Counted from the first letter of the stretch, positions 12,657 through 30,157 are shown. The stretch is DNA of 64,000 bases from Sphagnum compactum (GCA_965153455.1 OZ234503.1:8958157-9022156); one strand, 5' to 3'. Numbers and translations are program-made. Notes: generated by a model from the sequence alone, not told the origin.

Positions 12657-15600
12657 AACAAAAACATCACAAACATACAACAGAAAATATAATAAAATAA
12701 AAAAATTAATGAACACCTAAATTTGCATATGAACATAATGATATCACAATGCAAAATGCAAAAATTGTCAAAAGCCATAAGGATATAAATGAGCAAAAAG
12801 ATGAGACGTAAGTGAACAAGCAAGAAGATGAGACATAATACACATGAATAAATAAGACGAGATGCAAATGAATGAACAAAAAGATGAATGAATAAAAAAT
12901 TAAAACATAATTGCAATGAAACATAAATGCCCAAATGCAAAGAACACATAAAAACTAATAAAACTAAGAGAGAAAAATGGTGAAAAACACAATGTTGTTG
13001 AACAAAAGTGGCGCAAATAGATGTAATGTCATCATGCAAAAGTGACATCAACATTGTTTTATAAACATTGAAATAATGATGTCGTTGAAATGTTGTTTTT
13101 TCATTTACGTAGGTTCGCCACAAGGACATTATAAAACATGGTAAGTTATTCTAATTCAAATTTTATGTTAAGTTAGCACCAAGTGTAAACATATGTTGTT
13201 AAGTGAATAGCCTTTTAACTTGTTAATGGTAAACACAAAAACTTAAAATTAAAAAGTAGTGTTAAAATAAAATGCTCTAAATTCGTAAGGTTTGTATTAT
13301 TGTGTCATGTGGAACATATTCCTAATAAGTTCTTCATGAAAATCTTAAGCATATGTAAGGAGACCACTTAAACATTTAGGCGATGATGGTTATAAAACAT
13401 TGTCATTTTAAATAACTTTTGGGCAATGGAAACAATTTCAAAAATAAATCTATGTGCAAAGATAGGTTTAATTGTTCAGGAATATGCACTTTTGGGAAAT
13501 GTGTTTATGTTTTCAAATGATTGGTTATGATTTATGGGTTTGATGATATAAGAAAGTGGGTGAAAGGCATTTGGGGAAACAATGATAGGATATGAATATT
13601 ACATCATTTAAAAGAATTGATTATAATGTTCAAATGATTAAAGTCAATTTTTAATAGGTGTGTCCTAAATGTGAGCATAAGGGTAGATATTATTAGTTAT
13701 GAAAGGTCCTATGCATCACTTATGGGGCAACCTCTGCTTCAACTTCAAATACTCATCATTTATTCATATTGGTTTCCAAAAATATGAATCTTGTGAGAGG
13801 TGTGTTTTTCAATTATCTACAAGGATTTGTTTATTATATGTCAAAATCACCTTCAATTCGTGCTAAGTAATGGCTAAGAACTTAAAGTTGTGGTCATAAG
13901 GCATCCTACTTTAAAAGTTAACTTTTTTATCAACTAACCTTAGGTGTGGCCTTATTATGATTGATTGAGTTGATTTGATTACAAATTCATTATTTTTTCA
14001 ATTTGAATTTCAACATTTTAATATTTTTAGAATGGATTTTATCTACTTGCAATTTTTTTTGAATTGTCCTTGAAAATATATAACATGTCACGCAAAATGT
14101 CCATTCTATTTTTTGAATTATGTTCATGATAAGGGTAAACCCCAAAGAATAAAAGGAAAATATAGGCTTTTTTCATTATCTATCAAAAACAAAATCTACA
14201 CTGGGCAAACTTAATTGAAAAAATAAACAATTCAAATTAAAATAATTTGTATGGTGGTGGTGATGATTTTTAACATACATACATTGTTGTGCATCAATAT
14301 TTTGGTCCAAAATTAAAAACACAAAACTGTTGACACATGTTTAAATACAAACAACTTCAATTTTTTTGGTTAATTAATTTTGTGCACATGTGATTTGCAC
14401 ATGGGGTTACAAATTCCAAGCCCAATGAATTTCAATCAAATGGTTTTAAAAATGGTCCTTTCCCCTACATCCCCATAAAAGGAATTTTATGGCTTTCAAA
14501 ATCTTCATATGGTTTGTAATTTAAAATCAAGTGCATCCAATGAACACTACTAAACATAAAAGTAAACAATGTTTATCTATAAATAAAAATTGAAATGAAT
14601 TATACAACTTAGTACATTCCTTTTGATCCTTTATTAAAAATATTGTAATTTATAAAACCAACATAGTTGTTTTGAAGGGTTCAAAAGGATTGTTAAATCC
14701 AAGAACCCAACAATAATTAATATAATTTACAATGATTATCAAATTGAACATTATTTGAAGTTTATACTTAGTTTTAATTGTTTTTAAAGGTTTATGTAGT
14801 GTGAATTAAGAAATAATTATATACACAAAATGAAATGTACAACAACCAATGGAGGTTTATGGGCCAATTTTAAAATCTTCTTTTGGTTAAATTCAAATTC
14901 ATAAAACATCTTTTGGAAGCATAGTTGACAAAAACGTGCAAACCATACAGGAATTTCAGAGAGGAATTTATTACACATGAAAAGTTAATTTTAACATATA
15001 TGAATGTTCATTTTGAACCTATGAAACATCTTGTAAGACATTATCCATATTTAACAAACAATATTCTTACATCACAAAAAAGAAGATGTAATAATTGACA
15101 ATGGCAAACATGAATAAAATGACATTTCTTTTCATAAAAAGAACTGATGTAAAGAACAAATTTGTAAACCCATAGACAATGATAAAGAATAAGATATTTA
15201 ATACATATGTTACATGGACAAAAGACCATGATGACAGACAAAAATTTAATGAATATGAATGAAAGAAAAAATCTTAAAACAATAACTACTTTTGTTCAAA
15301 ATAAATAACATCATTCTCTCAAGAAAATTGCTAACATGTTATACAAAAATAATATGCACTCAATACCAAACCAAAAAAAAAACACAATCAACTTAAAAGG
15401 CTTCAAAAATATACAAACAAAAAAAGTTAGTTAAAAAAACTTAATCCCATAGCCAATCAATTCCATTTTTACTATTGAAATGTATATTAAAATGCAAATC
15501 ACCTTATCTATGGGGAAACATTTGACCTAGCCAAATGATGTTAGCTTTGAGGCCCTCATGAAATTTTCATTATATGTAGATGCAAAAAATTCATTAAAGT

Positions 15601-16692
15601 CTATGTGGGAAGACATGTTCAATATTGCAAAATATCAACAAAATAAAATTCATCTTCATACTCTTACGATAGAAAAATGGACATTGAAAAAAAATCTTTC
15701 AAATAAATTTGAAGAAAATATGTACATTTAAAAATAGTCTAGTTAAAAAATTAGTATCATTTGACCACTTTATAAATGATGAAAATGTTATTACAATGGC
15801 ACATAGTCTCGATTATAACTACATCACCTTTTTCAAAATCAAAACAATGAAAAATGTAATTATACTACAATATTTTTTGGAATGCTTTGAAAAACCTTCC
15901 ATTTTGACCAAATTTCAATATCAAGATATTGCTCAATAAGCTTTAATGCATAAAGAACATCATTTTACTAAACACATTTCAAACTTATTTTTTCAAAACC
16001 ATGAAAGTTCTTGTACAACAAGTTAAATTTGTCTCATTGAATAGAATATGAAAAGGCAAATTACATCATCATATACAAAGAACATAAGAATTTATAAATA
16101 AACCCAATTTAGATAAATTATCGTGTTTTGATCTAGGATATCAAGATTCAACACATTTGAGAACATCATCTAATTATTTTTAAAAAGATGCATTTGCTAT
16201 GATACACCAATTGGGCCCACCCACTTTTTTTGTGTAACTTTTACTACTATAGGAAACAAATGAATTACATTAAGGTCAACTTTGCACACATTCAATAAGA
16301 AATATACTAAAAAAAGGTGTATTAGCACAAACAACGACGCAAATAAGTGATGAGATTAATTTAAAACAAACAACAAGCAACATGATGAAGCACCATGATA
16401 AGTGACAAAGTCACAATTGTGTGAAAAATTCGAAATAACATTCTACATAGGCATGGATGGAAAGGATTTGTTAATGGTGTTAACATGAAGTTAATGTCAA
16501 CCCTCTTTAGACACACTAGACCAACACTAATAAGCGGGAATGTTTACTTTCCCAATCAACCTAAACAAACCATAAAACAATGTTGGTGCCAATGTTAGTC
16601 TTAACACCAATTGTTAAATAACACAAAGGCCACACCACCCTTGGTGGTAGTGGTGATGGTAGGCCGGTGTTTAGGATGATAAAAATTTACAC
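12657..16692. other. AT-rich intergenic DNA
   Basis: About 4 kb of AT-rich sequence with no protein or RNA gene I can support. At 12710-12920 a degenerate purine-rich motif (ATGAACAAAAAGATGA and variants) recurs several times and creates a spurious 172-codon hydrophobic frame on the minus strand. The rest shows only homopolymer-rich sequence. Confidence 0.6.
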
Positions 16693-16798
16693 GAGTCCAC
16701 ACCTTCAATGGCAACTAACAACAAATCCTATGTGGCAATTGACATGAGTCCACACCTTCAATGGCAACTAACAACAAATCCTATGTGGCAATTGACAT
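16693..16798. repeat. Perfect 53-bp tandem duplication
   Basis: 16693-16745 and 16746-16798 are identical, each beginning GAGTCCACACC and ending CAATTGACAT. It lies in otherwise unique-looking AT-rich DNA. Confidence 0.95.
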
Positions 16799-18205
16799 GG
16801 CATTGGTGTTAACACTTAATGTTTTCTAACACCTAATCTTAGGTTAATTTTCAAAAAGGGTAGATTTCAGAATTTTTTATTGGTGTTACATAAAGCCTCC
16901 AAAAATGAAGGATTAACTCAATGTTGACAAACCCTCCCTCATCCTCTCCGTCTTTTTTTTTCCCTTCTTTCTCTTCCCTCTTTTTCTCTTTCTTCCTTCG
17001 TTGCCCCTCTCTCTTTGCTCGTCCCTCTTTCTTCGCATGTCCTTGCGACAAAAGGGTCTACAAAGAACTGACTACAATAGTGCTCTATGGAATTAAATCT
17101 CCTTCCACAAAATTGTGAATATCTTTGTCACAAGTTCTTGGCCATAATCTCTATTGCAAAGCTCATAGTCGCAAGTTCTTAGCTAATGCACACTATGAAG
17201 CTCCAAATGCAAACTTGCATACCACAAAGCATAGACTTGAAAGTTCCAACACAAAAAATGGGATAAAAGAAGAAGAAAAGAGATTTACCTCGTGGATGTC
17301 TAGATTGATCTCCATTTTTGGTTGATGATAATATGTTGGTAGTTGCCTCTCAAGCTCTGGTGTGGACAGCAAAAAGTTAAACCCTAACTATCTAGTGTGT
17401 TTCATGATGGCAAACATTGACAACCAGATTACGTGGCCCTAATGTACTGATAATGACAATGTTAACATCACAGCCAAACACCAAGTGTGGCGTGGCTTTA
17501 AGGTGCACTTGACTATCATTATACACACACAACAAACAAGATTTGCAACAAGGAGGGAACATTTATCATTGGCATAATAACCAAGCTGGTTGGTTGTTGA
17601 TGGTACATGTTAAACAACAGCAAACTATGAAAAGTCTAGATCCTATTCATCATGACAATTACAACAATAGGAAGCGTCATGAAAACTTGTAGTTAGTGCT
17701 AGCAGCACGAAATTTTCAGCCTCTGAATAATTATGTATCAACCCCACTTGTTGATCACAGACTTGAAGAAGAGTGGTTTCTTCAAACAGGATAATTTCCA
17801 AAAGAGAAAAACAGACCCATGCAAGTATCTTAGGAAACTTTCTATTTTAATTCAAGAGTAAAAAAACATGTTGCTGCTAACAGCCTAAGCTCTCAACAAT
17901 TTTCAAGGGTGTGCAAGGAGAGATGTGCCATTCTCACCATCTAGTTGTAATGAGCATAACTTACACCCAATTCTGGCATATGCACCCTATGGGCACCAAT
18001 TCAAAAGAAGGAACTAGAACTATGGAAAAGCTGTGCAGCTTTTTGTTGCCACAGGCATCAAATTCAGTTGTGACTTGCAACAGCTCTAACAATTAGCATT
18101 TGACTCCGTAAGCACCAATGGGAATTGGAGAAAGAAATGTGCATTCTGCAAAAACTCATCAGAAGGACATGCAACAGGTGTGATGAGCACCGCACCTATG
18201 AGCAT
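16799..18205. other. Intergenic DNA downstream of the membrane-protein gene
   Basis: No coding sequence is supported. 16936-17037 is a pyrimidine-rich tract (C/T runs) that produces mirrored low-complexity open frames on both strands. 17900-18205 presumably includes the 3' untranslated region of the leftward gene ending at 18206, though no polyadenylation site is assigned. Confidence 0.5.
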
Positions 18206-19519
18206 TTATGGGAGGTACCATAGCAACTTCCGTTCATGAATGTGAGCTTGAGTTGTGCCATTTGCCAAGACTGTAGCATCAACTGCATGAGAATGCCCGT
18301 CTCCATGGTGGTCATGGAAAATGAAGGTGAGAATACCCACCAAGCACAGCACAGAGCCAACCAGAACCTTGTCATAACGCTCTATCCAATGGAACTTTAG
18401 TTGTGCAGCCCCATAGTAAGAGAGAGTCACTAATGTGAGCATGACTGTGAGAGTACTTGCAAGGAGCACACCAATTGCCAGAAACAAAGCCCCAGATGAC
18501 TCATTCCCAACCGCAAGAAATACAGGTAAAGTAGTGGCACATGGTGAAAGAGTTGGCACCAGGATTAGCCCAGCCACTGCCATTTTCTCCATTGAATGAT
18601 TGTGCCCTGCATGCCCATGACCTCCCTTCCCTAGCAAAAACAGAACAATGTAGCCTGCGCCAAGGACAACGAGCAATAGAGATGCAAGCGAGTGAACTGT
18701 GCCCTCTCCAGCTATGGTGTTTGCCATAGTAATTGCTGCTACACCCAGAATTGATGTTGATAGCACATGACATACAGCACCCAATGCAGCTGCAACCATT
18801 TGCCATCACATCCCTTTTCTCAGCCTTGAATGCAGATTCACAGAGTTTTTTAGTCATCTACTAGAGCCAGAAAAACCTAATTACCATGTCCAGATCTTGA
18901 TGCATACAAATAAAAATTGGAAGACACAATATCACAAAGGACCTATGGATACAGGAGATGCAGATCTGGCAAACACAGAATCGTTGTTGTGTATGTCTAT
19001 CTAAAGCTCACAAGCAGCCATAGAAAGTCAGTTCAAAACTCTCAATTGGGGTACTGAATAAAATGAATGAGAGATTTTGCAGGACTCTCTTGATCACACA
19101 GGTTGTGATTGGTAACCCTAAAACATCATACAAAGCTGAGCTTAGTAGCTTCGGATTTTGTTCTTTTTTTCCAATAGAGCTCTTTCCAACTGAGCATGCA
19201 TTTTTCATGCGAGGAGGGACCTGAACCCTAGGAACAGAAATATGGATTCTTAAGCTCTTCAACCTTTCTGCTGATATCCATGAAAACAACAATCAGTAAA
19301 ACTTGATTGTCTACACCTCTGTTGTCAACTAGGTCTTGAGGAAGTGAGTGCTAGGTTTTAGAAGGAGCACGTACTGACAAAAAGAGTTTGTGAGATGGTC
19401 CAGTTTTGTGCTCGACCAACAATGGAGAATGGCAGCCAATGTGTGGGGATGAAGGAATGCAAGACGGATACAGTCGCGATGCCCCCTATCGTTGAAACTT
19501 CCTTTGCGATCTCCGCCAT
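18206..19519 (-). CDS. His-rich multipass membrane protein, UreH/RcnA-like metal-transporter fold
   Basis: Two exons, 19519-19375 and 18789-18206, splice in phase (donor GTACGT, acceptor TTGCAG) to give 242 residues. The first helix carries a His-containing motif (VLHSFIPTHWLPF, about residues 19-31), recalling the metal-binding helix I of NiCoT/RcnA/UreH-type carriers. About six hydrophobic segments follow. A loop GKGGHGHAGHNHS and a C-terminal HDHHGDGHSHAVD are His-rich. Another conserved-looking block is LSPCATTLPVFLAVGN. The start is the ATG at 19519; an upstream in-frame ATG at 19624 precedes charged, unconserved sequence. Transition-metal transport is inferred from these features; the substrate and membrane are unknown. 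It is head-to-head with the helicase gene. Confidence 0.85.
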
Positions 19520-20131
19520 TATATTCTTTCCTTCAAAAAAAATAAAATTGCTTGTGTCTCTAGCTTCAACCCAGTAGTGGACCTTGCAAGGCTTGCTTGC
19601 TTGTGGGTTCAAAATCACTACCAAGTCATGCTAGCTGCTACCCACGATGTTCAAACTCAGCTACAGTGATGAGGAGAGTAGAGAACCGAAAAAGTGGGAA
19701 TCCAGCATCTCCTCAACATCAACAAGGTCCAACCAAGACCCCCAGTTCCTGAATCTGCAAATCACTGCAAGAAAAGCACCTGATCTATGCCTGATGAATC
19801 CCGCTGACAGAGCGCAACAATCAAAGAACGAAAACTGCGTTTCTCCTTTCTTTCTCCCTCTGTCTGTCTGTCTGTCTGCCTGCCTGCCTGCCATAAGAAC
19901 CGCATGGCATTGACTAGTGTGAAAAGCACCCTTGTTCCAAACGTTACGGAGCCTTGGCCAGGGGCGAGAGGTCTAGGCTAATTTGCGTGACATCCAGCCA
20001 ATAGAAATGCGTAGTTTTGACAAAGAAGGCCCAAGAGTGTGAAACGGCCTCTTTTGGTCAGCAGGTAGGAAAGAAAACCATATGGCAGGTAGAAAAGACT
20101 AGGGTAGGTAGGTAGGAAGTTAGGTAGGTCC
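19520..20131. promoter_or_regulatory. Divergent promoter region between membrane-protein and helicase genes
   Basis: The two genes face away from each other with about 0.6 kb between the minus-strand ATG and the likely start of the helicase leader. It contains TGTC/TGCC tetranucleotide runs (19861-19892) and GGTA-rich sequence (20102-20129). No TATA box is assigned; the shared-promoter reading is an inference from layout. Confidence 0.45.
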
Positions 20132-21131
20132 TTGTGTTAGGGTTTCCGTGAGCGTCGTCGTTCCCTCCTCTTGTCCCTCCCTCGCTTCGCGCGACGACGA
20201 AACTGTGTGAGCCAAGCGCACATCGCAGCACAAATCCGCACACTGGGAAGAAGGAGCAAGAGACGTACGCAGATTTAAACTTAGAGAAGGTAAGTAACTT
20301 CGCTCCACCGTGATACTTTCTGTTCTTTTTTTTTCCTCTTTGGTGTAGTGGTTATTTGTCATCGCCGTTTCTTTTTTCCCTCTAAGAAAGCGGGGAAGGG
20401 TAGACAGATGGATGAGTTTGAAGAGGAGGAAGAGAGACGGCGCCGTTGTCGTCGTCTTCGGTTTCCCATGTCTTCTTTGAGGGGGGGGGGACTGTGTGGT
20501 AACCGAGCGAGCGTGGGGTCCTTTTGTCTCTTTTTGAGCTTTGTTTCTCGCGCTGACCATTTGATGAGCTTATGTTCGGTTGATGACGGGTAACTCGCAG
20601 TCTTGATGGTAGTTTTGATGCGGGTTTTGGCATTTTTTTTCTATCTGTGACAGAAAAAGAGGAAGAGATTTTTAGGAGTGAAGAGAGCTTTTGGAACACT
20701 GGGCTGCTTTGATTCGAACGTCTTCAGCGGAGCTTGAACTTCGCAAGAAGGTATGTTGAACCTTGCTTGACTGCAAAAGAGTTGAAGAAGTAGAACTGAG
20801 ATTTCCTTTCAGTGGATGGAAGACACTGGGTGGCTCCTGATTTTAGAGGTCAGAGTGAGGTGTAGACAGAAATTGCAGCAGTTGGTTAGGGTTTTCGGGG
20901 TTCAATTGTGGAGGGATATGGATGTAGACCCTCTGTCATAGTTGTTTTCTAGTGGTCAGGGTGCAGGATCCGTCAAGTCAAGTAAAGGGTTGTTTCTTAC
21001 CTTACTAAGGTAAGGGTTGGTTGGTTTGTTCAGTACATCAACAGTGGAGAACAAAATCCAGGAGCAGAGATACATACAGAGACAAAGAGAGAGATACAAA
21101 AAACAACAAAAGAGGGAGAGATACAAGAGAT
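20132..21131 (+). other. 5' leader of the DEAD-box helicase gene with probable introns
   Basis: Candidate leader exons end at good donors (GAGAAG/GTAAGT at 20289 and GCAAGAAG/GTATGT at 20750). Candidate acceptors are TGACAG at 20653 and TTTGTTCAG at 21033, just upstream of the coding exon. Leader introns are common in plant helicase genes. The exact combination cannot be decided without transcripts. Confidence 0.45.
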
Positions 21132-24882
<3,751 letters not shown>

Positions 24883-27157
24883 TGTCATATCATAGTACCT
24901 GGAGGTGTGTTGCAATTGACAAGTAGAGTAAAGAGTTAACCTTCCCAGTCATAGATTTTAAGGGCTTGCATTAAGCTTAGGTGATAAGAACTGCTAAATT
25001 TTGTTGGGTTCCAGATAATTCCTTAAATGTGTGGGCTCTGTGCTCAGTTTTGCTCACAATTCGTTTTCCCTCTGGTAGACGTGACTCTTACCCTGTCCCT
25101 GATAGGCTTTTAGATTGGCTGGTCAGCTCTCAATTGGCCAGGTGTATAATAGTTCTCAATATGTGAAGCAGAGCTGAAGTTGGTGAAAGCAGGGGTCTGA
25201 CTTTATCATGGAGTGGTCTGCAAGAACCTACAATGCAATTTACATTTTGCACCCAAGCAATATTATTGAGTGCTGTGACTCAGGTTATCTTTGTGTGGGT
25301 TCTTTCCCATGTGATGCAGAATGATGATGATGCAGCATGTCAATGTCTCAGGTATTATTGTTTCTTGTGCGGTGTGAACCCTTGGATCCCATGACCATGT
25401 CCCATGGTTTTTGCCCTCCTAATAGACCTTTAATTGGGTGTAAAGAATGTGAGGATAATTCTAGGACACATGTTTTGAGTCTGTAGCCTTAGCTGCTGAA
25501 GGCATTGCTTGTAACTTTGTGCTCTACCTTGCAGGCTGACAAGGTGGACCCTGTTCCTTGTTGCAGGTTCATTTCATGCAGCAAAAGGTATGGGATTCAC
25601 TTTTGGCCCCTAATTGCAGATATTCTACAAACCTGTGTTCAATGAATTTTTTTCAGTCACAAGTAACAAAAGCTTCTGAGTATGGAAAGACATCTTAGGT
25701 TTGTCAAGCCTACCCAGCACTGTGTTTGAGTCTTCCGATTACTGTCAACCTTGTGATGGAAACTCTTTATGTTGGTTAAGGTATGCCAACATAACCTTCA
25801 TACCTTACTTTTTTCACATTGTTTTGTTTTTGCTTCACTTCTTTCAAGGTGGGTTTCTTCCTTTCTTGGTTCGCTGTCAGATCTGAAATCTCAAAAACCT
25901 TATCTTTCAGTCTCCTTTCAATTCTGTTCAGTTGTTATGTGTAGAATTTGTTTTCCTTACGCTGATTATTTTCAATCAAGAATTTACACCTTGAGGCTTG
26001 TTTGGTTCATTAGATGACAAGCACTATAATGCAAAGATGTGTTGGTAGTTGTGATGGGATTTTGTGGTTGTTAGGTATGTTCTTTTGGTCCTCATAGCTA
26101 ATGTTTTTAATTATGCATGGTTACAAGGATGTATTGATAGCTAGCTTTCTGCAATTTTCAACATGATGTTGCATTTTGCTGTCCACATGTATTGTTTGCA
26201 TACTTTATAAGAGCTTAAAGTGAACATATGTCATGGATTGTATTGGATGTTTCTTTGGATTACAGAATTTGGATATGAACATTGGCGCATGGCTAAGGTG
26301 GAGTGTTAAACAAGTGAATTCCCACGTGTTATGGTGCAAAGGATATCATTTAATATTTCCATATTTATCAAAGTCAATGAAAATTTTGGATGTCTGTTTG
26401 AACTTTGAACATAATATCTAATATGTAATTGTCTAAAGTTTTCCTTTGTCTTGCAAGTGCATTCCTGTAGCATAAGGAGAGATATATAGTTGCATTAACA
26501 AAATAACTAGTATTAATCCTAAATACTTGTTTAGGTTTGACAAGCCCACCTCCAATGTAATACCTATGGTGTATAGAAACCATTCTTTGCTACACTAGTT
26601 CAAGATGTAGGTACAATGGTGCAAATGAGATGAAATGGGTGTTGTCATCTAATGAACCAATTAGTGTTTTGTTATAGAGATGGTTTGGAAGACAGACCCT
26701 GCATTCATTGTTTTAAAAGTTGAATTTCATTTGGTTTGTGAATGGTTGCATAGGCTCTCTTTTTTCCATGCTTCCATCCTCTTGTTGACATGTTGACATA
26801 GCCCTTTTTCAAATAGAGGGTTTGTTTCATCAGAGATATTGTCATGGTCGATTTCCAAAAAACAAAACTTTTTCATATTTCAATCTCCTTGATGCATTAT
26901 AAAGTAAAGGCGATGGAGGCAAGAGAGATGAATTAGTACATAGGAAACCATTTCCTTCTTTAAGCAATAGAGATTTCTAATTATTCGCATTGGACAAGCC
27001 AGTGTTTTCTTTACCAACTTTTTGATGCCACATCTCAAGAAGGATTTAGCATTAAATGGTGACAGGTTTGTAGAACCCGTCCTCAAAATGTAAAAAGGAT
27101 GGTAAGAAAAATGCCCAACCCCTTCTAAAATCCAAGTGAAAATGTGCTGAATTTGTC

Positions 27158-27158
<1 letters not shown>
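24883..27158. other. Helicase 3' region and intergenic DNA
   Basis: The first few hundred bases presumably hold the helicase 3' untranslated region; sequence stays moderately GC-rich to about 25600 and then becomes T-rich. Open frames up to about 100 codons appear on both strands but resemble no family and lack consistent coding character. Confidence 0.5.

Positions 27159-27192
<34 letters not shown>
27159..27192. repeat. (AC)n(AT)n microsatellite
   Basis: Twelve AC dinucleotides followed directly by an AT run. Confidence 0.95.
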
Positions 27193-29168
27193 TCAGAAAT
27201 TTGACAAGTTTTTCACCGAAAACAGGGAATGGGTGACAAATGTTCTGCTTTTATTTCTACGTTTTGCATTTGCGCAAAATTTCACACAAAAAAAAATGCT
27301 GGGACAAAGTGGATGATTGTTTCCACTTCTAGTATTTGGACTAATAAATCCAAAGGTTCAAAAGTTCCTTCTCTCAATCATGATCAATTTTCTCAAGCAA
27401 CATGAATCCTATTGCACTCCAACAGATGCAAAGCCTCCTTAATTTGAAGTCAAGTGGTAGCTCTCTACTCACTACTAGCATATTATAACCAGTGTTGGCT
27501 GGATCTTGATTTTTACAAGAACCCATCGGGTTCAAGTTTTCAACTCTTTATAAAATAGTAGACCTGTTGATTTTAGGTTTTAGAGAATATTCTTAAAAGT
27601 TAAAACTTCTTGACTACCGAATTCCCGATCCTTCCTTGTATATAATATCCAAGGCCATTTCTTTGAAATTATTTGGGTATAATGCATTCAAAAGCATGTT
27701 GACAACAGATTTTTAGAAAGTGGTAATAGGAATATTTATGAAAAGTCTTACCCATATTTGATCATTTCTTTGAAATTCTTTGATTGTAATGTGAAACATT
27801 CCTTCCATTGTTTGCTATGAAATATACTTAGCTTTACAACATTATTGCTATCTTTAAAAACAAAGTTGTGTATTGTTTGCTTTGCAACCTTTTAAATTTG
27901 CCTTTCCAAATGTTTACAAAATCCTATACATTTAAAATATACCTTGTCTTTTTCTCATGTTAAAAATATGAAACTCGCACTTTGACACATAATGAATTTT
28001 CACCTTTTGTAAACCCACCTCCCATATCACTATTGATTTGTGCTTATCTTTTGGTGCTTGTGTGAAGAAAAGCCTTTTATAATAAAAGTGGGAGATCAAC
28101 CTTTCAATGTGGGGTTTTAAAGCTAGGATTTTCATATTTTCCTTCTCCTTCTCACTTTTTTTTTGGTGAGTGTCATATCTAATATTTTTGGAGTAGTAGG
28201 GTGAAAGAAAGCACATTATGATTACCCTTTCTATGTAGTCACATTGTATTACTTTCCTAGGTGATGTGTTTTTGAGCTTAAACCAAGTCAAAATAAAAAG
28301 GTTTCACAATGTTTTTTTATATTATGGTAGAGCATGATCCAAGCAAGAAAATAGAAACATAAATAAAAATATTATATTATATTATGGTGGGTTGGAATAT
28401 ATTTGTATGAAAAACATGCATAAATGTATTAAAATATACAAATATACTTTTTAAATGATTCAAATAAATTTTTGTTTTTATGAAGTTTGTAATATTTATT
28501 TCACTATTATTTCATGTAATTTGAACCATGTTTATGAATCATGTAATAAGTTTGATCAATTTTTGTGTCTCACATTTTTTTTCTTCTCAAGGTGATATTA
28601 GTATGTGGTACTTTCACAAACAATCACTTTCAAATGGAAATTGACATGCATTGGGAAATGGGTATATGCATAAAACTCATTTTAAATGTTTATTTGAATG
28701 GTTAATGAAATTAAATATTATTGTAGTCTAAAATGATTACCGGGCTCTATTACATCTATGTATACATGAATGTACCCATAGATTTTTTAATTCAATTTAC
28801 ATTATTTAAAATATTTATATTTATAAAATAATATTAGACAACATTAACTTTGTGAAAGTCAAAATTATAAGGCCTAAACACCAACAGTTAAATTCAAAAA
28901 TAAATGTACCACATTTTGGGAACAATTATATTGCAAATACTATAATATTGGACCCAAAAGTGCTCAAAAGGAGGTCATCTTAATGTGTTTTCACCCAATA
29001 GATCTTTTTTTTAAAATTCAATATGAAACAAAAATAAAATTTGCAAGACCTTGGCCTTTTTAACTATGAAAATCATTTGCTTATTCAATTTGTGAAAAGT
29101 ATATTTAGGTTGAAGCATTTGGCAATGCATTCATAACCTTGTGTTATCTTTCCTTCATCTAACCAATT
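27193..29168. other. AT-rich intergenic DNA, nothing recognised
   Basis: About 2 kb of AT-rich sequence with homopolymer and ATATT runs. No gene or repeat boundary could be supported before the solo LTR at 29174. Confidence 0.6.
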
Positions 29169-29173
29169 TTTAA

Positions 29174-30083
29174 TGTTGTAACCTTAACCTTGGACTTGTG
29201 ACCAAGGCCAAAGCATGAAAGTGAAAATGGGACAAGAAAATATCATGAGACTCAAATGCACTCCCACGAAAGTGGGAAAGTGAATCCTAACACTCCAAAG
29301 TGCTTTTCTCAATTTGGGAGTTAAAGTCATATGAAGTCCCAAATTTTCGAAACAAAAGTGCAAGTAATAAACATGGCTCAAATTGGGCTTTTAATACACA
29401 ATTGGAAAGGTCTCGAAACACAAATGAAGAGTGGGCTTGCATCCTCTATTTTGAGTTGTGAGCTACAAGTTATGGCAAAAAAAAAGGTTGGAAGTGAAAT
29501 TTTAATTTTACTCCCAACCATTAAAAACTAAAAAGTATGGGTCAAATGACATCTCTAATTGAGCATGTGATAGGGCATTGGAAAGGTATTTTTAAGGTTT
29601 ACAACTTTGTTTTTGAAAGTTTTTCAATTAGAACTCATATGTGAAAGTTATAAACTCACAAAGTTACAAGACTCATAATTTAACAAAATCATGAATTTTT
29701 TGGACTCCCTTTTGGGAATCCTAAATTATTTTGTCATTTTGATTTAACCATCACCACTAATCACAAAGTATACTATAGGTGAAGAGGTGGTGGTCACTTT
29801 TGAATTTTAGATCGTGATTTTTTTGTGAGTTGGTTCATGTGTGGCTTGTCTATGCACCATTTTGGCTTCAACTCACATTGATTGTGCTCTTTCTTGATTT
29901 GTGTGGATTGATTTCACCTTGATTTTCTCTTGTGTAATTTTCCTCATCCCATCTCAAAACTCCCACCCTTGTTTCTCTCTTAGGACTTAGGGAATGCTCC
30001 TTAAGTTTACACACCATTGCAAATTTGTGAATTGGCCATTTTGTTTTCTCCAAATACCAATTGACAAACCTAGGGGTGTGTCA
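29174..30083 (-). repeat. Solo LTR, family TGACACACCCCTA...CA
   Basis: Read on the minus strand it starts TGACACACCCCTA and ends GGTTACAACA. Flanks are TTTAA (29169-29173) and TTCAA (30084-30088), a 5-bp target duplication with one transition. Much of it aligns with the reverse complement of 42634-43242. There is no internal retroelement sequence next to it, so it is best read as a solo LTR left by LTR-LTR recombination. Confidence 0.72.
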
Positions 30084-30157
30084 TTCAAAATATAATAATT
30101 TAATTAGGAGGTTACCTTGTGTTATGTTAAATGGCTATGTAGTCGTAGTAGTGTCGA

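Noticed and set aside
12611-13129. 172-codon minus-strand frame, highly hydrophobic
   Set aside because: It reads through a degenerate AACAAAAAGATGA-type repeat; hydrophobicity is an artefact of the T-rich complement and no family is recognisable.
16936-17037. Long pyrimidine tract as a possible regulatory or triplex-forming element
   Set aside because: Simple C/T-rich composition with no associated gene start; nothing beyond low complexity can be supported.
20348-20699. Overlapping 81- to 146-codon frames on both strands
   Set aside because: Products of purine/pyrimidine skew in the helicase leader region.
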